Of a stretch of 6,009 bases of DNA, positions 1 to 5,462 are shown in pieces (the stretch's first letter is position 1; each line of letters starts with the position of its first letter). The notes beneath the pieces were generated by a model. It was not told the DNA's origin, did not search any database, and saw nothing but the letters and a program-made list of their open reading frames with translations. Made by a program: the position numbers and the translations under genes. Origin of the DNA: an uncultured Bacillota bacterium (GTDB taxonomy: Bacteria > Bacillota_I > Bacilli_A > RF39 > UBA660); contig CAMWQX010000080.1 in assembly GCA_947176475.1 (NCBI GenBank), forward strand, positions 1-6,009. Direction: 5' to 3'.

Positions 1-29
1 ATATTACCATGTTTAGAAGAAAAAGTCAA
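1..29 (-). promoter_or_regulatory. Candidate sigma-A promoter leading out of the window
   Basis: On the minus strand, TTGACT (29-24, five of six consensus bases) is followed by a 17-base spacer and TAATAT (6-1, four of six). It begins 10 bases after the obg stop codon and points left, so it would serve a gene beyond the window edge. The transcription start itself lies outside. No terminator hairpin is visible between obg and this site, so obg transcripts may also run into the next gene. The -10 match is mediocre in AT-rich DNA, so chance is possible. Confidence 0.4.
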
Positions 30-39
30 AACAATTTAA

Positions 40-1317
40 TTAATTTTTAAAGATAAAGATATAATCTAATATTTTTACCTCATCTCCACGTTTGGCACCC
101 ATGCGTTCAAGTTCCTCTTCAACACCCATGCCACGTAGTTTACGTCCAAATCTTTCTACCGACTCATCCTCATCAAAACGTGTCATATAAAATAAAGTTT
201 CTACATCTTTCCCAGATAAAATCCATACATCATTTTCTCTTTTTATTGTAAATGGAAGTTCATTTTTATACTTAAATAATATATGACTTTCCTTTAATAT
301 CTCTTTATCATATAACTCGACTGTTTCTAATGAATCAACCATATCAGCAAGTTTTTCAATTAATTCATCCAAACCTTCACTATTTATTGCAGATATTGGA
401 TATATCATTTCTTCCGGATATTTCTTTTTAAATTTATCTAAATTTTCTTTAGCCCCTTCAACATCCATTTTATTAGCAATAATTATATGCGGTTTATCTA
501 TCAACTTTTGATCATACTTTGCCAGTTCAAGCGTTATTGCCGCAAAATCCTCAATCGGATCACGTCCTTCAACGCTTCCCATATCTAACACATGCGCAAT
601 TACTTTCGTACGCATGGCATGACGTAAAAATTTATGACCTAATCCAATTCCCTCACTAGCTCCTTCAATCAAGCCTGGTAAATCAGCCATAACAAAACTT
701 TTACTATCACCATAATTTATTACTCCTAAATTGGGATTTAAAGTCGTAAAGTGATAAGCACCTATCTTCGGTTTACAATTGCTAATCATGGATATTAATG
801 TCGATTTACCAACACTTGGCATCCCTACTAAACCAACATCAGCTAAAACCTTTAACTCACATTTGACCATTAAAGACTCTCCCGGTTCTCCAAGTTCACT
901 CATACGTGGCGCTGGATTTTCATGATTGGCAAAAGCCCTATTTCCTCTTACTCCACGACCTCCACGAGCAACGACAACGGATTCTCCCTCTTTCGTCAAA
1001 TCCGCAATTACTTCATTAGTATCTAAATTGGTTATCGTCGTCCCCATAGGCACTTTAATAATGACATCTTCCGCATTAGAACCATTTTTATTACTTCCTT
1101 GTCCATTAACGCCCTTATGTCCTTTGACATGCTTCATCATTTTTAAATCTATTAGCGTTTTAAGCCCCGCTTCGGTAGCAAAGATAATATTTGCTCCACG
1201 GCCACCATTACCACCATTAGGTCCACCCATTTCGATAAACTTTTCTCTTCGAAATGATGTACATCCATCTCCGCCTTTACCTGCTTCGACATATATTTTT
1301 ACCTCATCAGCAAACAT
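40..1317 (-). CDS. obg: Obg/CgtA-family GTPase (ribosome assembly)
   Basis: This is a 425-residue essential-type GTPase that acts on the large ribosomal subunit during assembly and, in sporulating Bacilli, also affects Spo0A activation and stress signalling (family knowledge). All three Obg domains are present. The glycine-rich Obg fold spans about residues 1-158 (GGPNGGNGGRG at 31-41). The G domain follows with G1 GMPSVGKST at 165-173, FTTL at 190-193, DLPG at 212-215, NKMD at 282-285 and SAI at 309-311. The C-terminal OCT domain is about 345-425. Length matches the roughly 430 residues usual for Bacilli. The reading frame extends nine codons upstream, but the start is placed at ATG 1317 because the protein then opens MFADEVKIYV, like other Obg proteins, and a purine-rich ribosome binding site precedes it. 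It is the last gene of an operon with the Smr and PfkB-like genes, four bases after smr. All nucleotide-binding motifs are intact, so it should be active. Confidence 0.97.
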   Translation of the reverse strand: MFADEVKIYVEAGKGGDGCTSFRREKFIEMGGPNGGNGGRGANIIFATEAGLKTLIDLKMMKHVKGHKGVNGQGSNKNGSNAEDVIIKVPMGTTITNLDTNEVIADLTKEGESVVVARGGRGVRGNRAFANHENPAPRMSELGEPGESLMVKCELKVLADVGLVGMPSVGKSTLISMISNCKPKIGAYHFTTLNPNLGVINYGDSKSFVMADLPGLIEGASEGIGLGHKFLRHAMRTKVIAHVLDMGSVEGRDPIEDFAAITLELAKYDQKLIDKPHIIIANKMDVEGAKENLDKFKKKYPEEMIYPISAINSEGLDELIEKLADMVDSLETVELYDKEILKESHILFKYKNELPFTIKRENDVWILSGKDVETLFYMTRFDEDESVERFGRKLRGMGVEEELERMGAKRGDEVKILDYIFIFKN

Positions 1318-1321
1318 TTCT

Positions 1322-1594
1322 TCACTTCCTCTCTTTAAGTTCAATTATTGTACAACCAATATTCATATTATACAAGTAATATTTTAATACATACTTATTA
1401 CTTTTTAAACTTTGATGTATTTTACGTTTTAAAATCCCACTGCCTTTACCATGAATTACACATATTTTTGTCCTATATAATTTATAATTATCTTGTATAA
1501 AATCATTAACCACAGTCATAACGGTGTCCTCAGTAAACCCATGGACATCTAACTGTGGTAATATTTCAATAAAAGGATCTCTTTGTCTATACAT
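1322..1594 (-). CDS. Stand-alone Smr-domain protein
   Basis: This is a 90-residue protein that is almost entirely a Smr (small MutS-related) domain. The two diagnostic motifs are LDVHG at 15-19 (the usual LDLHG) and VIHGKGSGILK at 46-56. The C-terminal GCTIIEL at 80-86 replaces the common GGxGATxVxL. Smr domains are nucleic-acid-binding and often nuclease domains. In B. subtilis the Smr-bearing MutS2 acts on collided ribosomes (known for MutS2, not for this protein). No MutS-like region is present, so this is not a MutS2 gene. The frame can be opened at TTG 1606, but ATG 1594 is preferred. It overlaps the upstream PfkB-like stop by 8 bases (ATGTATAG) and has no clear Shine-Dalgarno of its own, suggesting translational coupling. 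obg starts four bases downstream. The exact substrate is unknown. Confidence 0.85.
   Translation of the reverse strand: MYRQRDPFIEILPQLDVHGFTEDTVMTVVNDFIQDNYKLYRTKICVIHGKGSGILKRKIHQSLKSNKYVLKYYLYNMNIGCTIIELKERK
1326..1333 (-). promoter_or_regulatory. Ribosome binding site of obg, inside the smr 3' end
   Basis: The minus strand reads GAGAGGAA here, about 8 to 10 bases before ATG 1317. The site lies within the final codons of the Smr gene and just before its TGA stop (1324-1322). It favours the 1317 start over the longer frame, and it couples the end of Smr translation to Obg initiation. Confidence 0.65.
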
Positions 1595-2759
1595 TTGGAT
1601 TATCAAACATGTTAGTCTCTGGTTGTGGTGTTGGTGCTACTTGAACTTGTGGTTGTACTACCTGTCCTTGTGGTGCCACTTGTTGTACCACTTGCTGTGA
1701 AACTTGCTGTTGTGGCATTGCCATTTGACTTTGATCAACCATCACTTGTTGTTGTGGTTGATCCATTACTTGCGTTGGCGCTACTTGGGGATTTAATGGT
1801 GTTACTTCTTGTGCTTGAGCTGGCCCTGTACTTTGATTACTTTGAGGAGCCACCTTTGCCCTAAGACCTGAATTATCTAAAACTTCATCTAATGTTGGTA
1901 TACTACTTACTTCCCCAATTTTCGAAATAGATAACCCTGCTGCTGTATTAGCTAACTTAATAGCATCATCGACACTAAGTCCCATACCAATACCATAAGA
2001 AAATGCTCCAACAAATACCGAATCAAAACTTGAATAATCGACGACATTAATCTTCATCTCTGGTAGCATCTTTACTTTACCATCGACACTATAAAGAATC
2101 TTGCGGTTATTTAAAATAATTACATAATTACTCTTACCAGCGGTATCGACAATCTTTTGATATAAATTAACATAACTTTCAGCTGTTCCATCTGATGACA
2201 TTTTTGTCAAACCTTCAGCAAAAACTTCCGTACAGACATTCCATGTACATCTCTTTGATAAATTAATAGTATCCTTATCACCTATACGACCATAGAATAC
2301 CGTATTACAATTGCCATTGTTATTTAAAAGCGCAAATGCTCCTGCATAATCCGTTCCATCAATAATGGCAAATCCCGGAACAAAGTCATACTTGAATTTA
2401 GCTAGTTGTATTTCTGGATTATTATAGATAATCTTTGATGAATTACCATTTTTAGCATTCAATATAATATAATTAACATTTGTTCCATTTTCAAAATTTG
2501 TTTCCATAAATTTGGAATTTACTTTATATTCCTTAAAAGTATCTCTTATTTTATCCGCATAAGCATCATTTCCAACAACTCCTGTAAAATGTGTTGAAAT
2601 CCCCCACTTAGCTAAAAGACATGCCGAAGTTGCTCCAACATTACCTACTGACTCATTTTTACTTTTAATAGTAAAAATGTCTCCTTCATTTGGAAATTCT
2701 TGTAAAGGTAGATAAATATTAACAGCTGGTTTTCCAATAATTAAAGTTTCCACTAACAT
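1587..2759 (-). CDS. PfkB/ribokinase-fold protein, probable pseudokinase with Gln/Pro-rich tail
   Basis: This 390-residue protein has two parts. Residues 1-302 have PfkB/ribokinase sugar-kinase architecture: an opening LIIGKPAVNIYL strand, a family signature-1-like stretch at about 38-64 ending TGVVGND, and a second signature at 240-253, VDYSSFDSVFVGAF. Active family members read D-T-x-G-A-G-D in the second signature, which supplies the anion hole and catalytic Asp. Here G-A-G-D is S-F-D-S, so the Asp position is Ser247 with an Asp one residue earlier. The substrate-contacting Asn of signature 1 (GGxxxN) is also missing. A normal sugar kinase activity is therefore doubtful. Residues about 304-390 form a low-complexity tail rich in Gln, Pro and Val. 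There is no signal peptide or membrane segment. ATG 2759 is used, but GTG 2762 and GTG 2753 are possible. The 2753 start would follow GGGTGAT by 4 bases, the same spacing as the small membrane gene. It is first in an operon with smr and obg. Confidence 0.8.
   Translation of the reverse strand: MLVETLIIGKPAVNIYLPLQEFPNEGDIFTIKSKNESVGNVGATSACLLAKWGISTHFTGVVGNDAYADKIRDTFKEYKVNSKFMETNFENGTNVNYIILNAKNGNSSKIIYNNPEIQLAKFKYDFVPGFAIIDGTDYAGAFALLNNNGNCNTVFYGRIGDKDTINLSKRCTWNVCTEVFAEGLTKMSSDGTAESYVNLYQKIVDTAGKSNYVIILNNRKILYSVDGKVKMLPEMKINVVDYSSFDSVFVGAFSYGIGMGLSVDDAIKLANTAAGLSISKIGEVSSIPTLDEVLDNSGLRAKVAPQSNQSTGPAQAQEVTPLNPQVAPTQVMDQPQQQVMVDQSQMAMPQQQVSQQVVQQVAPQGQVVQPQVQVAPTPQPETNMFDNPNV
1590..1850 (-). 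repeat. Low-complexity segment encoding the Gln/Pro/Val-rich tail
   Basis: This segment encodes residues about 304-390 of the PfkB-like protein. Short degenerate units such as QQV, QVAP and QPQ recur, for example QQVSQQVVQQVAPQGQ at 351-366. Codons vary between repeats (CAA and CAG, GTT, GTA and GTG), so this is not an exact tandem DNA repeat and looks maintained at the protein level. The opposite strand is open for a spurious frame at 1625-1864. The tail ends in a non-repetitive ETNMFDNPNV. Confidence 0.8.
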
Positions 2760-2776
2760 CACCCTATTCTTCTTTA

Positions 2777-2787
2777 ATTATATAACA
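2777..2787 (-). promoter_or_regulatory. Candidate -10 region for the pfkB-like/smr/obg operon
   Basis: The minus strand has a perfect TATAAT at 2782-2777, overlapping a TG-extended alternative (TGT at 2787-2785 then TATATA). A convincing -35 is lacking: the hexamer 17 bases upstream is TAGTTT. The site sits between the TPR gene terminator and the PfkB-like start codon, where a new promoter is expected. The predicted 5' leader is short. Because intergenic DNA here is nearly all A/T, the match carries limited weight. Confidence 0.45.
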
Positions 2788-2790
2788 AAT

Positions 2791-2824
2791 AAAAAAGAAA
2801 AACTATAAGTTTTGATAGTTTTTC
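2791..2824 (-). terminator. Intrinsic terminator overlapping the TPR gene stop codon
   Basis: A perfect 10-bp inverted repeat (arms 2797-2806 and 2815-2824, 8-base loop) reads on the minus strand GAAAAACTAT, loop, ATAGTTTTTC, then a run of six T residues at 2796-2791. The upstream arm is part of the last codons of the TPR gene, and the TAG stop (2805-2803) lies within the other arm. The stem is A/T-rich and so weak for its length, but stem, T-run and position together fit termination of the TPR transcript before the PfkB-like operon. Confidence 0.65.
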
Positions 2825-4893
2825 ATCGTTAATGTAAATCGTCTTACATCTTCTTCAGTTAATTCTTTTGCCGATAATAAAAGATCAATATATTCATAAA
2901 CTGGTCCATAATTTACTTTAGCATGTTCTCCCTTAAGAATTCTCACTACTGTTAATAGATATTCAATCTTAAATTTTTTATCAACATTCTTATTGCTTAT
3001 ATCTAAAAGCAACAATGATAAATAATCATCTTTATATTTATCCCTAAATTGTTTAATATTCTCTAAAACTCCTGTGTCTTCATCCGTTACACCATATTCT
3101 ATATAATCATCTAAAGTGAAAGTTTTTACTTCTTTTCCTTGAGACATCATCGAAAGTATTTTTATTTCTCTACTAAAATCCGGAATAACACCATAGACTT
3201 CGACACCAATATCTTGAGCTTTTTTTAACATCTCGATAGCTTTATCATATTTTCCTTGCTGCATACTAGCTAAACTCATAACATAATATACTTTTAACGA
3301 AGACCAGTCATATTCCTCACGGGCTTCAAAATAAACATCCATTTCATCATATCTTTTTAAGGCATATAATGCCATAATAATATCTTCATAATCTACAGGA
3401 TATATATAGTATTCTAAAACTTCATTATATAGCTTTAAGGCCTTTTCATAATTTCCCAATTTATAGTAGCACTTAGCTAATAAGGCTTTTGCTCGCGGAT
3501 GAACATAATTTAAACATTGACACCATTTAGTAATGGTGTCAATAGCATCATTATACTGTTTTTCCTCTAATTGCTTCCAAGCTTTATTTTGGTATTCTAA
3601 AGCCTTTTTTCGATTATCCTCATCTACTTCTTTAGACTTTTCACTCAAATAATCTAATTCCTTAAACAAATAATCTAAATTGACATCTATTGTCATAGCT
3701 TCTAATTTACTAGAAAATCCCTTTAAATACTCCCTAGCAACATCATATTCGCCACTTCTATAAGCATCCAAATACATCTGATAAAAACTCTTGTTTTCCC
3801 ATTTTTTATTTCTTTTTCTATTTTCATAATCTTTGATTAAATTGCCATCAATTTTTGATAAAGATACCCTTTTAGGTAAAATATTTTCAATCGAAGAACT
3901 ACTATCTAATTTCATCTGACTCTCTATAAATTCCAAATTATAATTATTCAAATACATAACACTGTGTATCAAAATAAATAAAATGGCTAAATAAATATCA
4001 AATTGGTTAGCATCCTTGATTTCCTCTTCTATTAAATCATGAGCTCGATAATAATCTTTTGAAATAAGTAAGGCATACAATACCGAATTAAAATCCCCAT
4101 GAAAAATCGAAAAACTTCGCGAGCTGACATGTCGTCTATTATACTGCATGCTATTTATCATATTTACAAGTATTATTATAATTTGAAACATATTGTGTTC
4201 TTCATTCTGATAAATAAAACCAAGTTCATTTACTCTTTGTAAAAATAAGTCAAATTTTCGCAATTCCAAATAACATAAGACTTCTCTTTCCATACGTTTC
4301 AAATTATCATTAGTAACATCACTAGGATACATACCATCTCTTAATATATATTTTATCGTATCTTTCTTACTTTCTAATATTTTATCTATTACCCTATATT
4401 CTAAACAATCATGTACTTTTCTTATCTCTTTTAAAAACTCTTTGGCCATCGGATAATTAAAACTTAATAAATACTTTTTAAATATGGCAATTTGGGCTTT
4501 TATTAACTCATTTTCTTCCTCAGGTATATAAAGATCACTTAACTTATATTCTTCGATAATAGATACAAATAATAATATTTTTTCATACTCTTCCAAAAAG
4601 GCTTTATCTTTTATAAGAGTATACATTAAAGGTAAACTTTTTTCTAATTCCCCATCTAAAATCAACTTTAAAAATTGATAATACTGAATTAAAGAGGGAT
4701 TATAGCATTGATTGATAAATTCATCAAACATCTCTGGATGATGCATAAGTACAGATTCCATAATAGTTTCATACACATCAGCATCAATAATATCTACTTG
4801 ACCATTTTCAACATATATATAACAAGCACTTACCCATTTATCGATTTGGTAATTCGTTATTCCGATTTTTTTTAATGAATCTAAAGAAACCAT
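2803..4893 (-). CDS. TPR-repeat protein of unknown function
   Basis: This is a 696-residue, predominantly helical protein with no signal peptide or clear membrane segment, so probably cytoplasmic. Recognisable tetratricopeptide-like helix pairs lie in the C-terminal half: about 431-464 (AWKQLEEKQYNDAI), 465-498 (LLAKCYYKLGNYEKALKLY) and 533-566 (SLASMQQGKYDKAIEMLKKA). A diverged pair is likely at about 499-532, and a TPR-like unit at about 370-395 (YRSGEYDVAREYL). The N-terminal 350 residues look like diverged helical repeats and I do not recognise a family. TPR arrays usually bind other proteins, so a scaffold or adaptor role is inference. The frame opens at ATG 4899, but ATG 4893 is chosen because GGAGGG would otherwise abut the start. 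The gene appears monocistronic, with its own promoter and terminator, between a tRNA gene and the obg operon. It contains a perfect 12-bp inverted repeat at 3516-3543. Confidence 0.85.
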   Translation of the reverse strand: MVSLDSLKKIGITNYQIDKWVSACYIYVENGQVDIIDADVYETIMESVLMHHPEMFDEFINQCYNPSLIQYYQFLKLILDGELEKSLPLMYTLIKDKAFLEEYEKILLFVSIIEEYKLSDLYIPEEENELIKAQIAIFKKYLLSFNYPMAKEFLKEIRKVHDCLEYRVIDKILESKKDTIKYILRDGMYPSDVTNDNLKRMEREVLCYLELRKFDLFLQRVNELGFIYQNEEHNMFQIIIILVNMINSMQYNRRHVSSRSFSIFHGDFNSVLYALLISKDYYRAHDLIEEEIKDANQFDIYLAILFILIHSVMYLNNYNLEFIESQMKLDSSSSIENILPKRVSLSKIDGNLIKDYENRKRNKKWENKSFYQMYLDAYRSGEYDVAREYLKGFSSKLEAMTIDVNLDYLFKELDYLSEKSKEVDEDNRKKALEYQNKAWKQLEEKQYNDAIDTITKWCQCLNYVHPRAKALLAKCYYKLGNYEKALKLYNEVLEYYIYPVDYEDIIMALYALKRYDEMDVYFEAREEYDWSSLKVYYVMSLASMQQGKYDKAIEMLKKAQDIGVEVYGVIPDFSREIKILSMMSQGKEVKTFTLDDYIEYGVTDEDTGVLENIKQFRDKYKDDYLSLLLLDISNKNVDKKFKIEYLLTVVRILKGEHAKVNYGPVYEYIDLLLSAKELTEEDVRRFTLTMKNYQNL
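3516..3543. repeat. Perfect 12-bp inverted repeat inside the TPR gene
   Basis: The arms ATTGACACCATT (3516-3527) and AATGGTGTCAAT (3532-3543) are exactly complementary around a 4-base loop. The repeat is in frame with residues about 451-459 of the TPR protein (IDTITKWCQ) in the first clear TPR unit. No T-run follows on either strand, so it is not an intrinsic terminator. It may be an mRNA hairpin, a protein-binding palindrome, or chance. Confidence 0.8.
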
Positions 4894-4899
4894 ACTCAT

Positions 4900-4905
4900 C
4901 CCTCC
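4900..4905 (-). promoter_or_regulatory. Ribosome binding site that decides the TPR start
   Basis: The minus strand reads GGAGGG directly against ATG 4899 and six bases before ATG 4893. The spacing suits only the second ATG, so the protein should begin MVSLDSLKKI and not two residues earlier. Confidence 0.8.
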
Positions 4906-4916
4906 ATCAAGGTAAT

Positions 4917-4951
4917 ATTATACTTTTATAACATTTAAAAAGCAATGTCAA
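4917..4951 (-). promoter_or_regulatory. Promoter of the TPR gene
   Basis: This stretch, between the tRNA terminator and the TPR start, holds a perfect TTGACA (4951-4946) and a perfect TATAAT (4922-4917). They are 23 bases apart, too far to work together. The best pairings are TTGCTT (4945-4940) with TATAAT at 17 bases, or TTGACA with TATAAA (4930-4925) at 15 bases. The first would start transcription near 4910, leaving a leader of about 17 bases that just includes the ribosome binding site. Which pair is used cannot be decided from sequence. Confidence 0.6.
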
Positions 4952-4964
4952 AATTTTGGCAATG
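4942..4964. promoter_or_regulatory. Possible operator overlapping the TPR promoter -35
   Basis: On the minus strand, CATTGC occurs twice with a 17-base period (4964-4959 and 4947-4942), with the 10-bp palindrome CAAAATTTTG (4949-4958) between the copies. The cluster covers the TTGACA hexamer. Such symmetry over a -35 could be a repressor site, but A/T-rich palindromes are common by chance and no regulator is identified. Confidence 0.2.
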
Positions 4965-4990
4965 AAAAAACAACGGATAAACCGTTGTTT
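4965..4990 (-). terminator. Intrinsic terminator of the tRNA-Arg gene
   Basis: On the minus strand a 9-bp perfect stem, AAACAACGG and CCGTTGTTT (4990-4982 and 4976-4968), closes a 5-base loop. The stem's closing T-run continues to six T residues (4970-4965). It lies 9 bases after the tRNA CCA end and just before the TPR promoter, so it isolates the two transcripts. Confidence 0.88.
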
Positions 4991-4999
4991 AAGTCAAAA

Positions 5000-5076
5000 T
5001 GGTGTCCACGGCGTGATTCGAACACGCGACCATTCGCTTAGAAGGCGAGTGCTCTATCCAGCTGAGCTACGCGGAC
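5000..5076 (-). tRNA. tRNA-Arg, anticodon TCT (reads AGA/AGG)
   Basis: The 77-base minus-strand sequence folds as a full cloverleaf. The acceptor stem GTCCGCG pairs with CGTGGAC (one G-U at 5-68), the D arm is GCTC with GAGC, and the T arm is GCGTG-TTCGAAT-CACGC. The anticodon loop CTTCTAA gives TCT, the tRNA for the AGA codons favoured in A/T-rich genomes. The discriminator base is A and CCA is encoded. The outermost anticodon-stem pair (27-43) is a C-A mismatch, while the other four pairs are Watson-Crick. It has its own promoter and terminator. Confidence 0.97.
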
Positions 5077-5096
5077 GTATTCCAAATGACTCATTC

Positions 5097-5125
5097 ATTA
5101 TAATACAAAAACACTTAAATTACAA
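5097..5125 (-). promoter_or_regulatory. Promoter of the tRNA-Arg gene
   Basis: TTGTAA (5125-5120, four of six consensus bases) is followed by a 17-base spacer and a perfect TATAAT (5102-5097). Transcription would start near 5090, about 14 bases before the mature tRNA 5' end, leaving a short leader for RNase P. The site begins immediately after the stop codon of the small membrane gene. Confidence 0.7.
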
Positions 5126-5128
5126 GTA

Positions 5129-5461
5129 TTATTTAAAAAGAAAAGCAAAAAATGAATTAAATAATTCTAGTGATTTATGTGACGTATAATCTATCGCATT
5201 AGATATTCTTTCTCCCAATCTTGATGATCCATTCGAATAATCCACTACCTCAGGGACTATATAATCATTAATATCGACATAATTGCCATTCTCCACATCT
5301 TCTTCAAATCGTTTAATTTGCTCTTCTGTAAACAAAGCCTTGTTTTGATTTAATCTCTGTAAATATCCTGTCGAACTTATGGCATATAGACATAAAAACA
5401 TCACAAATAGAAATAATAAAATTCGTCCAAATATTCTCGATCCTTTTTTCTTATCATCCAT
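5129..5461 (-). CDS. Small single-pass membrane protein downstream of spoIIP
   Basis: This is a 110-residue protein with a positively charged N-terminus (MDDKKKGSRIFGR), one hydrophobic segment at about 13-31, and an acidic, polar remainder (for example FEEDVENGNYVDIND). This predicts a short cytoplasmic tail, one membrane helix and a domain outside the membrane. The C-terminus ends in a Phe-rich FNSFFAFLFK. ATG 5461 is chosen over the upstream ATG 5476: it follows the spoIIP stop by one base and has GGGTGAT (5472-5466) four bases before it. Overlap with spoIIP's last codons suggests co-translation. In B. subtilis the gene directly after spoIIP is yqxA, which also encodes a small protein of unknown function. 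Equivalence is only positional and I could not confirm homology. A role in sporulation is inferred from the neighbour. Confidence 0.75.
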   Translation of the reverse strand: MDDKKKGSRIFGRILLFLFVMFLCLYAISSTGYLQRLNQNKALFTEEQIKRFEEDVENGNYVDINDYIVPEVVDYSNGSSRLGERISNAIDYTSHKSLELFNSFFAFLFK

Positions 5462-5462
5462 A

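Noticed and set aside
926..1387. Plus-strand open frame of 153 codons
   Set aside because: It lies wholly antisense to obg and the end of smr. Its Pro/Ser/Leu-rich product reflects the reverse complement of the Gly-rich Obg fold, and no ribosome binding site or family signal is visible.
1625..1864. Plus-strand open frame of 79 codons, Val/Leu-rich, membrane-like
   Set aside because: It is the complement of the Gln/Pro/Val-rich tail. Hydrophobicity follows from reading CAA/CCA/GTN repeats backwards, and there is no independent support.
2654..2679. Perfect 10-bp inverted repeat (CATTTTTACT, 6-base loop, AGTAAAAATG) near the 5' end of the PfkB-like gene
   Set aside because: It is almost all A/T inside coding sequence with no T-run after it. 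In DNA this A/T-rich such a palindrome is plausible by chance.
5098..5134. Possible terminator after the small membrane gene (7-bp ATAATAC/GTATTAT and 4-bp ACTT/AAGT pairings)
   Set aside because: The stems are short, A/T-only and widely spaced, they overlap the tRNA promoter, and no proper T-run follows. Readthrough into the tRNA gene is as likely.
4956..5189. Plus-strand open frame of 77 codons
   Set aside because: It runs across the tRNA-Arg gene, its terminator and its promoter on the opposite strand, so it cannot be a real gene.
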